64,000 nucleotides of DNA from an uncultured Butyricicoccus sp. GTDB lineage: Bacteria; Bacillota; Clostridia; Oscillospirales; Butyricicoccaceae. The position numbers and the translations under genes are program-made. How positions within the stretch are numbered: the first letter of the stretch is position 1; each line of letters starts with the position of its first letter. The notes under the pieces were generated by a model. It worked only from the letters and a program-made list of their open reading frames with translations. It ran no database searches and had not been told where the DNA came from. The stretch is taken from NCBI GenBank assembly GCA_944376065.1, contig CALWBL010000001.1, positions 310,001-374,000 on the forward strand. The letters are read 5' to 3'. Below are positions 53,413 through 61,081 of the stretch, one piece after another.

Positions 53413-55680
53413 TTAATAGTTTCGTTTTGTAGCTGTATTTATAACAAATGTTGGCAAGTACCAAAGCAATATATAAATAAGCACATTTTTAGGTTCTACC
53501 GCCTCGGCTGCTCCTTTATATGTTAAATAGAACATTAAAAGCATACCTGCAACACCAGCGATAGTGCCAATAAATAAATTGGACCTTAATGCAGTGACAA
53601 GGCGCTCAGCCGCTTGAAGCGTAATTGCAAATGGCATTGCGCCGTCTTTAGATAACAACGCACTTACATGGTCATTTTGAACATATTTACTATTGTTTAC
53701 CTCATCTATACGCTGGGCATCAATAGAGCCAACTTCACCTCTTTTTACTTCAAACATACTTTCAACCATAGCTGGAGAAATATTGAAATCTTGAGCACAT
53801 ATAACAGGATATACCTTTGCACGTGTCATAATATGAACTGCGCCATAGGTTTGGGCTGTTGGGTGATAGCTCATAACAATTTCACCCGCTACTTGGCTAT
53901 TTATAACAACATAAACACTATTTGAAACACCATATTCATCTGGCTGACTTATACCTAGCTTGCTTAAAAAGCCTGCTGTACCAACCATAACATTATCGCC
54001 ATTTATATCAGCAGACATTCCACCTGATTCATAATACACAATATTTGTTGCACGAACTGGTCTGCCAAATTGCTCACGAAGTGCCTCAGAAAGCACCCTG
54101 CCAATTTCCAAACCATGATTATAAGTTACAGCAGATGCATATGCGAGCAATTTTTCTGTTGTGTAGTTACCATAGTTTTTTACTTCATCCACAGTTATAG
54201 AACCTGTTGGGAAAAAGTCTGAATCACGCATTACAGCTTGTTTGGTTTTTTTAAGATTCTGTGCCTGCTTTGCGCTTGCAATAGCTGCACCTTCGCAAAG
54301 AAGTTTTCTTGAAATATTTCGGTAAGATGAGCCAAAAGCACAAAGTATTCCAAGAGGTGCAGCAATAGACATGATAGCAGAAAACGCCCAAAAGAAACGG
54401 CTTACGTCTTTTGCAGCGGCAGCAGATATAGCTGCGAATGCAATAGATACAATAATTACAACTGGAGTATAAATTCTTTCAAAAATCTGAACGCTATCTG
54501 TACGCTCCATTTCCCTTAAAAAGTCTGTAAGGTCACGCATACGATATTTAACTGCTCGACGTGTTCTATCCTTAGCATCAGCATGTGAATAAACTCCTGT
54601 TGGGCGGTCACCAAGAGTTGCTGCCTTATATGCACGATAACGACCAGACATAAGTGCTTTTTCCTCCTGTATCTGTGCAAATAGCAGCACCATACTTATG
54701 GCACAATAAGGCATCCAAGCATTTGTTTTAAATAGAATTATAGTCATACCATGCAGAAGTGATGAAACCAGCGAGAACACAACAAGTGTACTTCTATCTG
54801 GTCTGCCCTTTAAAAGATTATAAATGCCATTTCCAACGATATCCAAACCTATAAACATTGCAAAAAACTGAATCATCATCATTGTCATGACTGTTAAGAA
54901 TGTGTGCTCAGCATATTTAAGCATTGATGGCAAAGGAAGCCCCATACCGCTTGCAACCGTTATATACATTGCAATAATGGTAAGGATAAGCACCAAAAAT
55001 CCTCGTCTTGCAAGGTTTTTAGCTCTACGCTTACAATAACGCAGTGCCTCTCTAGGGTTGCGAATCTCGATTTCGTCCTCTTTATCTAACATGCGTTCAT
55101 TTTCAAGACGACGTTCTTTTTCGAGTTTTCTACGCTCCTTTCTTGACATTCTGCGTTCTCTTTCCTGCTCCTCAGCCGCCTCATTTGCAAGCTCCTTTAG
55201 GTGCCTTGCCTGCTCGTCCGCAAGTTTTCGCATGTTCATCTCAACTTCCATAGGGTCAACCCCAGGAATGCGAGGTATTCTTTGGCTTGCCTGAGAAACA
55301 CGACCAGTTGACTGAGATACTCTGCCACTATCTTGCGAAACTCTACCGTTTACTTTTGGAATACGCCCAGTTCCTCTTGAAACCCTACCCGTTCCTGGCT
55401 GAATTGTTCCTGTTATTTTAGGGATATTCGCTGTTCCACCAGCCATTCTTGTTTTTACGCGCTGAGAACGCTGGGTTGATGATGACACTGAATTACTTTT
55501 TTGTGTCTGGTCAACAACGCCACTAACCTCTGCTAAAATATCGTTTAAATCAAAAGAGTCTGTATTGTTTTTATTAACAGGCTGTGCAGGAATCTGTGAT
55601 AAATTTTCCTCGTTAGGTTCTTCTCCTAGCATACGGCGTATTTCATTTAATTCCTGTGTATCTATTAGCTTATCGCTCAT
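53413..55680 (-). CDS. Degenerate P-type ATPase-like membrane protein (probable pseudoenzyme)
   Basis: The start is ATG 55680, 8 bases after AGGAGGG; 755 residues. Residues 1-215 are hydrophilic, with six heptads of the form xGRVSQx (96-138) and an Arg/Lys/Glu helix (150-205). Then comes a P1B-ATPase plan: helices ~228-244, 262-286, 297-317 and 322-338; a short loop where the actuator domain with TGES should be; helices ~403-422 and 430-449; a cytoplasmic P/N-like part (~450-700); helices ~703-721 and 731-749. Motif alignment by eye: IACPCAL is IAAPLGI (439-445); FDKTGTLT is FFPTGSIT (489-496), so the phospho-acceptor Asp is Phe490; HP is H522-G; TGD is AQD (629-631); GDGxND is absent. Transport by phosphorylation looks impossible. 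It follows rlmB by 22 bases. The role is unknown. Confidence 0.8.
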   Translation of the reverse strand: MSDKLIDTQELNEIRRMLGEEPNEENLSQIPAQPVNKNNTDSFDLNDILAEVSGVVDQTQKSNSVSSSTQRSQRVKTRMAGGTANIPKITGTIQPGTGRVSRGTGRIPKVNGRVSQDSGRVSQSTGRVSQASQRIPRIPGVDPMEVEMNMRKLADEQARHLKELANEAAEEQERERRMSRKERRKLEKERRLENERMLDKEDEIEIRNPREALRYCKRRAKNLARRGFLVLILTIIAMYITVASGMGLPLPSMLKYAEHTFLTVMTMMMIQFFAMFIGLDIVGNGIYNLLKGRPDRSTLVVFSLVSSLLHGMTIILFKTNAWMPYCAISMVLLFAQIQEEKALMSGRYRAYKAATLGDRPTGVYSHADAKDRTRRAVKYRMRDLTDFLREMERTDSVQIFERIYTPVVIIVSIAFAAISAAAAKDVSRFFWAFSAIMSIAAPLGILCAFGSSYRNISRKLLCEGAAIASAKQAQNLKKTKQAVMRDSDFFPTGSITVDEVKNYGNYTTEKLLAYASAVTYNHGLEIGRVLSEALREQFGRPVRATNIVYYESGGMSADINGDNVMVGTAGFLSKLGISQPDEYGVSNSVYVVINSQVAGEIVMSYHPTAQTYGAVHIMTRAKVYPVICAQDFNISPAMVESMFEVKRGEVGSIDAQRIDEVNNSKYVQNDHVSALLSKDGAMPFAITLQAAERLVTALRSNLFIGTIAGVAGMLLMFYLTYKGAAEAVEPKNVLIYILLWYLPTFVINTATKRNY
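55267..55395 (-). repeat. Heptad repeat region in the P-type-ATPase-like protein
   Basis: Codes residues 96-138: six tandem seven- to eight-residue units of the pattern (T/N/S)GR(V/I)(S/P)(Q/K/R)x, e.g. TGRVSR, TGRIPKV, NGRVSQD, SGRVSQS, TGRVSQA, SQRIPRI. The units are basic and Ser/Thr-rich. Confidence 0.8.
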
Positions 55681-55702
55681 ACCATAAACCCTCCTTTTAT
55701 AT

Positions 55703-56482
55703 TTAGCCTTGAGTTCTGCGGCGAACGGTTTCATAAAGCAGTATAGCCGCCGCATTTGATGCATTTAAGGAGTTCACCTTTCCACGCATTGGTATGCTAA
55801 CAATAAAATCACACTTTTCACGAACTAAACGACTGATACCATTACCTTCTGAGCCGATAACAAGAGCGGTTGCGCCTGCAAAATCAGCTTTATAAAGGTC
55901 AACAGTGCCATCAGCCTCAGCACCATAAACCCATACACCACGTTCTTTTATCTCATCAATAACGCTTGGTAAATTTGTTGCTTTATGCACTGGCATATGT
56001 GAAAGCGCACCAGCAGATGCCCTGGCGACAACACCAGTTAAACCAACAGCTCTGCGTTTAGGAATGATAATTCCATGAGCTCCTGCAGCCTCAGCAGAGC
56101 GGATAATAGCACCAAGATTGTGAGGGTCCTCTAAACCATCGCAAATAACAAATAAAGGCTGTTCACCTTTTTGTTCTGCTCGTTCAAATAATTCGTCAAG
56201 TGATGCATAATTTTGTGCTGCTGCCTGAGCAATAACACCTTGGTGATTGCCTGTTTGGCTCATGCTGTCTAGCTTTCGACGGTCACAAATAGTAATTGGT
56301 ACACCATTTTTTTTAGCAAGTGCGATAATTTCGCCTATTCTGCCATGTGCATTTTCAGCTGCAAACAGCTTATCAACCGCCTGACCAGATTTAAGTAATT
56401 CACAAACCGCATTTATTCCTTCTGTGAGCATTGTACTACATTCTGGTTCTGACTGACGGCGTTTTTGTTTTTTTTCAAACAT
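55703..56482 (-). CDS. rlmB: 23S rRNA (guanosine-2'-O-)-methyltransferase RlmB family
   Basis: A SPOUT methyltransferase that, in E. coli, methylates G2251 of 23S rRNA. The 259 residues have an N-terminal substrate domain (AVCELLKSGQAVDKLFAAEN) and the catalytic domain: CDGLEDPHNLGAIIRSAEAAGAHG (motif 1), ALVIGSEGNGISRLVREKCD (motif 2), VSIPMRGKVNSLNASNAAAILLYE (motif 3). The wording is the RlmB/YacO type. The Bacillus context (cysS-mrnC-yacO-yacP) is absent; here it is followed by the P-type-ATPase-like gene. GGAGTTG precedes the ATG. A TATAAT on minus near the lysC terminator may be its -10. Confidence 0.93.
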   Translation of the reverse strand: MFEKKQKRRQSEPECSTMLTEGINAVCELLKSGQAVDKLFAAENAHGRIGEIIALAKKNGVPITICDRRKLDSMSQTGNHQGVIAQAAAQNYASLDELFERAEQKGEQPLFVICDGLEDPHNLGAIIRSAEAAGAHGIIIPKRRAVGLTGVVARASAGALSHMPVHKATNLPSVIDEIKERGVWVYGAEADGTVDLYKADFAGATALVIGSEGNGISRLVREKCDFIVSIPMRGKVNSLNASNAAAILLYETVRRRTQG

Positions 56483-56544
56483 AATTTTTATTCAACTCCG
56501 TATTAACTTTGCTTATACCAATACAGAATGTATTATAACACAAA

Positions 56545-56573
56545 CGGCGTGTCCCATACAATGGAACACGCCG
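56545..56573. terminator. Terminator of the hom-thrB-lysC operon
   Basis: CGGCGTGT-c-CCAT (56545-56557) pairs with ATGG-a-ACACGCCG (56561-56573) around ACA. The T run on minus is short (TTTGTG), so read-through is possible. Confidence 0.75.
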
Positions 56574-56613
56574 AAAAAATCATACTTTGTCGCAACTGAT
56601 ATTCTGTATAGTT

Positions 56614-57822
56614 TTACGCATTGAAGAACTTATCATGGATAGCCTTTACAGCCTTTTCAGAATCTTCCTCGTTAATGAGTACAGAAATCTTAATTTCAGA
56701 TGTAGAAATCATGCGGATATTGATACCAACAGATGCCAAAGCCTCAAACATCTTAGCCGCAACACCGGAGTTAGATGCCATACCAGCACCAACAATAGAA
56801 ACCTTAGCAACAGCAGTGTTTACAGAAATATCCTCAAAACCTAACTGGTCTTTATTTTCACGCAGAATACGCTCTGTTTCTTCCACGCTGCTTTGTGGAA
56901 TTGTGAAAGTAATAGATTTCTTATGATCTTGACCTACTGATTGCAGTATAATATCAACATTTATTTTATACTTTGCCAGTAGTGCAAAAGTACGGAAAGC
57001 CACACCTGGTTCATCAGGCAGGTTAATAATAGCTATTCTAGCACAGTTATTGTCACGAGCAACGCCGCTTACATTCATTTTCTCCATGTTGGAACCCTCC
57101 TTGACTTTTGTACCCTCATTTCGGGTAAAGCTGGAAACAACCTCCAGATCTACATTATACTTCTTAGCCATTTCAACAGAGCGATTATGCAGCACCTGTG
57201 CACCAAGACTTGCAAGCTCCAGCATCTCATCATAAGTGATAGCCGCCAATTTTTTAGCATTAGGAACAATTCTTGGGTCAGCAGTGTATACACCATCAAC
57301 ATCTGTATATATTTGACAAAGGTCTGCACCAAGAGATGCTGCAATAGCAACAGCAGTTGTATCTGAACCACCACGACCTAAAGTGGTAATATCATCCTGT
57401 TTATTGATTCCTTGGAAACCAGCAACGATGACAATACGGTTTCTATCAAGCTCAGAACGGATACGCTCGGCCGTTACCTTGCGAATACGAGCCTCTGAGT
57501 AGTTAATATCGGTTTTAATACCAGCCTGCCAACCAGTCAAGGAAATAACTGGATAACCAAGTTTCTGTATAGCCATAGCAAGTAATGACATAGAAATCAT
57601 CTCACCAGTGGAAAGCAGTACATCCATTTCACGCTTTGAAGGACGGTCATTTATCTGCGCTGCTCTTTCAATTAAATCGTCGGTTGTATCGCCTTGAGCA
57701 GATACAACAACTACAACCTGATTGCCCGCTTTATAAGCAGATGTTGCAATATCTGCCACATTGAAAATACGCTCGGTGTTGGCAACAGATGTTCCACCAA
57801 ACTTCTGAACAATAAGACTCAT
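56614..57822 (-). CDS. lysC: Aspartate kinase
   Basis: It phosphorylates aspartate, the entry to lysine, threonine and methionine synthesis. The 402 residues have the kinase domain (1-245) with IVQKFGGTSVANTERI, VVSAQGDTTDDLI, TLGRGGSDTTAVAIAASLGADLCQIYTDVDGVYTADPR, and two C-terminal ACT domains (~260-400; IAIINLPDEPGVAFRTFALL and VSIVGAGMASNSGVAAKMFEAL). The layout is the Bacillus LysC (AKII) type. An internal ribosome site should make the ACT half separately. It is last in the operon behind the ACT-HTH protein, hom and thrB, so its transcription follows the threonine branch, not the lysine riboswitch. Confidence 0.97.
   Translation of the reverse strand: MSLIVQKFGGTSVANTERIFNVADIATSAYKAGNQVVVVVSAQGDTTDDLIERAAQINDRPSKREMDVLLSTGEMISMSLLAMAIQKLGYPVISLTGWQAGIKTDINYSEARIRKVTAERIRSELDRNRIVIVAGFQGINKQDDITTLGRGGSDTTAVAIAASLGADLCQIYTDVDGVYTADPRIVPNAKKLAAITYDEMLELASLGAQVLHNRSVEMAKKYNVDLEVVSSFTRNEGTKVKEGSNMEKMNVSGVARDNNCARIAIINLPDEPGVAFRTFALLAKYKINVDIILQSVGQDHKKSITFTIPQSSVEETERILRENKDQLGFEDISVNTAVAKVSIVGAGMASNSGVAAKMFEALASVGINIRMISTSEIKISVLINEEDSEKAVKAIHDKFFNA
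57085..57102 (-). promoter_or_regulatory. Internal ribosome site and start inside lysC (small subunit)
   Basis: AAGGAGG (57096-57102) lies in frame within codons KVKEGS, 8 bases before ATG 57087 (MEKMNVSGVARDNN). Translation to the shared stop at 56614 gives 157 residues covering both ACT domains. Bacillus aspartokinase II makes its beta subunit this way. The spacing and strength are as good as the main start. Confidence 0.75.
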
Positions 57823-57873
57823 GTATTTATTTTCCTCCTTATAAACCCCAAATTTTCAGGGCAAAAAGCAAAG

Positions 57874-58767
57874 TTATTTTACCTTGGTAACCACTGCACC
57901 GTTCTCATCGCAAACAAGTCGAATCGGTTTCCAATGCGGAAAGTTCTGCTCACAATACATTTCTGCACGGGAAAGGTATGTTTTGTCATGTGCATCTACA
58001 ACTGCAATTATAGATGGACCAGCACCTGAAATAAATGTGCCTAGTGCCCCCATAGCCTTTGCAGCATGTACAAGCTCACGACCATCTGGAATTAAATCAA
58101 ATCTATAAGGTTGATGCAGACAATCGCCAACCGCAACTCCTAAATTTTCAAGTTTACCTGTTGTAAGGCTGCCTGCAAGCAGAGCTGCACGGGATAAATT
58201 AAAAACTGCATCATGGTGATTTATTGTTTTTGGCAAAGCTGCTCGAGCCTTTTCGGTTGAAAGCTCAAAATCTGGAATAAATGTTATAAACTCAACTTGA
58301 CCGTTCATCGGAACTCTAACGCTCCATACCTTACCATATTCCAAAAGAGCAACGCAGAAACCGCCTAAAATAGCTGGTGTAGAGTTATCTGGGTGTCCCT
58401 CAATAGATGCTGCAAGGTCAATAATGCTTTCTTTATCAAGTGGATTTCCCAAAAGAGCATTAGCACCTAAAATACCCGCAACAGTGCAAGCAGATGACGA
58501 GCCTAGGCCTCTGGTTTGCGGAATATCACACTGCTCAACAATTTTCATGCCCTTGAGTGGTTTTCCACAAATATCATATACTTTTTTTGCACATTGATAA
58601 ATTAGATTAGTTTCGTCGATTGGAATATCTGCACCAGAAACATCACTAATGTCAATGCAATCTGATTCTTCCATTTGAATTGTGTTATATAAATTCAGTG
58701 CAATACCTATGGAGTCGTAGCCTGAACCCATATTAGCACTGGTTGCTGGAACCTTTACCTGAATCAT
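57874..58767 (-). CDS. thrB: Homoserine kinase
   Basis: This GHMP-family kinase phosphorylates homoserine for threonine synthase. The 297 residues start VKVPATSANMGSGYDSIGIALNLYN and have the ATP loop TRGLGSSSACTVAGILGANALLG, EGHPDNSTPAILGGF and the C-terminal LGTFISGAGPSIIAVV. ACAGGAG precedes the ATG. It lies 14 bases after hom and 51 before lysC. thrC is not in the window. Confidence 0.97.
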   Translation of the reverse strand: MIQVKVPATSANMGSGYDSIGIALNLYNTIQMEESDCIDISDVSGADIPIDETNLIYQCAKKVYDICGKPLKGMKIVEQCDIPQTRGLGSSSACTVAGILGANALLGNPLDKESIIDLAASIEGHPDNSTPAILGGFCVALLEYGKVWSVRVPMNGQVEFITFIPDFELSTEKARAALPKTINHHDAVFNLSRAALLAGSLTTGKLENLGVAVGDCLHQPYRFDLIPDGRELVHAAKAMGALGTFISGAGPSIIAVVDAHDKTYLSRAEMYCEQNFPHWKPIRLVCDENGAVVTKVK

Positions 58768-58781
58768 TTTATTCTCCTGTA

Positions 58782-59915
58782 TTATAGAATACGCATATAA
58801 GACTCAGCTTGTGCAAACTGTTTATTTGCCTCATCTGTTGTCATTTCTGGCATAATCTTGCCTTGTTCGCCCTGCATACGCACATACCATTTGCTAGAAA
58901 GAGTGTCGATTGATTTAAGAAGATGCTTTTCACCACTGCCCCATGACACATTACGACGCTTTTCACTATGGGCGATGGAATCCATCATATCAGCAACAAC
59001 TGCAGAAGCTGTGGCAAGTTTGCCTGCGCCCTTACCGTAAAACATTACATCACCAGTTGCATTTCCATCAATCATAATTGCATTAAATACATCCTCAACA
59101 GATGCGAGCGGGTGATGTTTTTCAATCAGATGAGGTGCTACATAAGCATAAACTTTACCATCATCATCACGAACCGCACGACCGATAAGTTTTACAACAT
59201 AACCTAGTTTTTCAGCCTGCTCAACATCTGTCAATGTGATTTTTGTGATACCCTCACATGGAACTTCGTCTGGATTAAATTTATCACCAAATGCAAGGTC
59301 TGATAAAATGCTAATCTTACGACAAGCGTCATGACCTTCAATATCAGCAGTAGGGTCTTTTTCAGCATATCCATTAGCCTGAGCCTGCTTTAAAGCGTCT
59401 TCAAATGCAACACCATTTTGAATCATTTGTGTAAGAATATAATTAGTTGTGCCATTTAGGATACCACGAATTTCTAAGATTTCATTTGCTGCAAGGCACT
59501 GCATCATTGGGCGGAGCAGTGGAATACCACCGCCAACAGATGCCTCAAACAGATAGTTTACATTATTTTCTTCAGCAATTTTAAGCAGTTCATCGCCCCT
59601 TGTTGCAACAAGCTCTTTATTTGATGTGCAAACGCTTTTACCCGCCATCAGTGCGCGTTTAGTGAAATCATAAGCAGCACCAACACCGCCCATAACTTCA
59701 GCAACTACTGTTACCTCTGGGTCGTTTTCAATAATCGAAAAATCGGAAACAAACTTATCACCATAAGGCAAATGAGAGAAATCACGGAGATCAAGAATAT
59801 ACTTTACTTCAACCTGCTCACCAACTGCCTTAGCAATTTTTACAGCATTCATATCAAACACTTCATACACGCCAGAACCTACTGTACCATGTCCTAATAT
59901 TGCTACTTTAATCAT
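58782..59915 (-). CDS. hom: Homoserine dehydrogenase, short form
   Basis: It reduces aspartate semialdehyde to homoserine. The start is ATG 59915 (MIKVAILGHGTVGSGVYEVF), 9 bases after GGAGG; the frame extends to 59939 with no better site. The 377 residues contain the NAD(P)-binding GHGTVGSG, VVAEVMGGVGAAYDFTKRAL, SNKELVA, FEASVGGGIPLLRPM, GILNGTTNYILTQM, YAEKDPTADIEGHDACRKI and VMFYGKGAGKLATASAVVADM. Typical Gram-positive Hom is about 410-430 residues with a C-terminal ACT domain; here only a short stub follows the catalytic part (YVRMQGEQGKIMPEM). Allosteric control by its own ACT domain thus looks lost. Confidence 0.95.
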   Translation of the reverse strand: MIKVAILGHGTVGSGVYEVFDMNAVKIAKAVGEQVEVKYILDLRDFSHLPYGDKFVSDFSIIENDPEVTVVAEVMGGVGAAYDFTKRALMAGKSVCTSNKELVATRGDELLKIAEENNVNYLFEASVGGGIPLLRPMMQCLAANEILEIRGILNGTTNYILTQMIQNGVAFEDALKQAQANGYAEKDPTADIEGHDACRKISILSDLAFGDKFNPDEVPCEGITKITLTDVEQAEKLGYVVKLIGRAVRDDDGKVYAYVAPHLIEKHHPLASVEDVFNAIMIDGNATGDVMFYGKGAGKLATASAVVADMMDSIAHSEKRRNVSWGSGEKHLLKSIDTLSSKWYVRMQGEQGKIMPEMTTDEANKQFAQAESYMRIL

Positions 59916-59939
59916 ACTATCTTTCCTCCATTTTTTCAA

Positions 59940-60383
59940 TTATTCGCTTGCAAGAATTACAACTCGTAGCACACCATCTAAAGCATGTGCACGTTCCATA
60001 AGCGATTCTACTGTACACTTCATCTCAGCAGTACGGGCTGCTATTGTTACTGCTGCCTGACCGCCGATTGGAATTGATTGGTTTATAGTCAGTACATTAG
60101 CGCCTACACGAGCAAACAGCCCCAGTATATTACTAAGCACCCCTGGACGGTCAATAAGCATTAAATGAAAATTTATAGTCCTATTATGAGCTGCTTCATA
60201 AAATGGTCTAATACCATCTTTATATTTATAATATGCACTGCGAGAAAGCCCAACGCTTTGAGCAGCCTCACTTGCAGTTTTAACACGCCCTGTATGAAGT
60301 GCCGCATTGGCTTTGACCACTTTGCGGAAAACCTCAGGCAGTAGGGTTCGCTCAACCAGATAATATTTAGTATCTGTATCCAT
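59940..60383 (-). CDS. ACT domain protein of the UPF0735/PheB type
   Basis: A 147-residue putative regulator. Residues 1-70 (YYLVERTLLPEVFRKVVKANAAL; VKTASEAAQSVGLSRSAYYKYKDGIRPF) look like a helix-turn-helix, and 72-147 (NFHLMLIDRPGVLSNILGLFARVGANVLTINQ) form an ACT domain, a fold that binds amino acids. Homologues annotated PheB or UPF0735 precede hom in many Firmicutes. Location as the first gene of hom-thrB-lysC suggests amino-acid-responsive control of this operon or of Hom (inference). AGGAGG precedes the ATG. Confidence 0.9.
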   Translation of the reverse strand: MDTDTKYYLVERTLLPEVFRKVVKANAALHTGRVKTASEAAQSVGLSRSAYYKYKDGIRPFYEAAHNRTINFHLMLIDRPGVLSNILGLFARVGANVLTINQSIPIGGQAAVTIAARTAEMKCTVESLMERAHALDGVLRVVILASE

Positions 60384-60428
60384 AATTTTTGTCCTCCTGA
60401 AAAATACATATGTCTTTCAAGCCTTATA

Positions 60429-60457
60429 ATCGTAACACAGCTTTTAACAATTTGCAA
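60429..60457 (-). promoter_or_regulatory. Sigma-A promoter for the ACT-hom-thrB-lysC operon
   Basis: On minus, TTGCAA (60452-60457) and TACGAT (60429-60434) with a 17-base spacer; the leader of about 40 bases leaves no room for a T-box or riboswitch. Confidence 0.65.
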
Positions 60458-60813
60458 TGGTAAAATTGATAATTTTTGACGTTTTTTTTAACATTTTTAT
60501 TGTCACACTTTTTATTTCATTTTATATAAGGAAATATATTTTTATTATATGAAAAATATCTAAAATTGATGTTTTTAGCATCTTTATTGCTTATACTCTG
60601 CTATATAATAAACTTTATATAAAATATAATCCATGTGTGAGTAAAAATAATTTATTTTTGATTATTGGCACAATAAAAATGTGCTATAATAATCCGAAAC
60701 ATTTTTTTATATATTATAATTGTTCTTAAAAGACAGCTATACAATTTATCTATTTATATAATAATTTTTACGCACACATTTCCATCAGTCAAGAGCAATT
60801 CACCATCTAAAAC
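60458..60813. other. Very AT-rich non-coding gap
   Basis: No gene is visible between the threonine operon promoter and the symporter remnant. It holds long A/T runs and one plus-strand promoter at 60662-60690. Confidence 0.6.
60662..60690 (+). promoter_or_regulatory. Orphan plus-strand promoter before the symporter remnant
   Basis: TTATTG (60662-60667), a 17-base spacer ending TGC, and TATAAT (60685-60690). It points at the decayed gene and has no intact gene downstream. Confidence 0.5.
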
Positions 60814-61015
60814 ATGAAAAGAAAACTTAGAGTAGATAGTAAAAAACTCAAAACTAAATGGAACATTTTCAAGTAAAATTGGATTTGTTCTTGCGGCTGT
60901 CGGTTCGGCTGTTGGCATTGGAAATATTTAGATGTTTCCGTATAAAACCGGTCAATATAGCGATACCACCTTTCTTATACCTTATTGTTTATTTGTAATC
61001 TTATTTGGTGGCATA
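60814..61015 (+). pseudogene. 5' remnant of a sodium:neurotransmitter symporter (NSS/SNF) family gene
   Basis: Read from 60863, the frame gives TFSSKIGFVLAAVGSAVGIGNI, a TAG stop at 60929-60931, then MFPYKTGQYSDTTFLIPYC and LFVILFGG. This is the first helix and following loop of NSS transporters (family text: GSAxGLGNIWRFPY), with the amber codon exactly at the conserved Trp. Upstream, ATG 60814 starts MKRKLRVDSKKLKTKWN in another frame, so a one-base shift near 60860 separates the natural start from the rest. Similarity stops near 61015, just before the ftsH terminator; the remaining ten or so helices are gone. It is a dead fragment. Confidence 0.8.
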
Positions 61016-61046
61016 TGCTACAGTTTTCGGTCAGACTTTTGCAAAC

Positions 61047-61076
61047 AAAAAGTCCGCTAAAATTAGCGGACTTTTT
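61047..61076 (-). terminator. Terminator of ftsH
   Basis: A perfect 14-base stem, AAAAAGTCCGCTAA (61047-61060) with TTAGCGGACTTTTT (61063-61076), five bases after the ftsH stop. Confidence 0.93.
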
Positions 61077-61081
61077 GTTAT

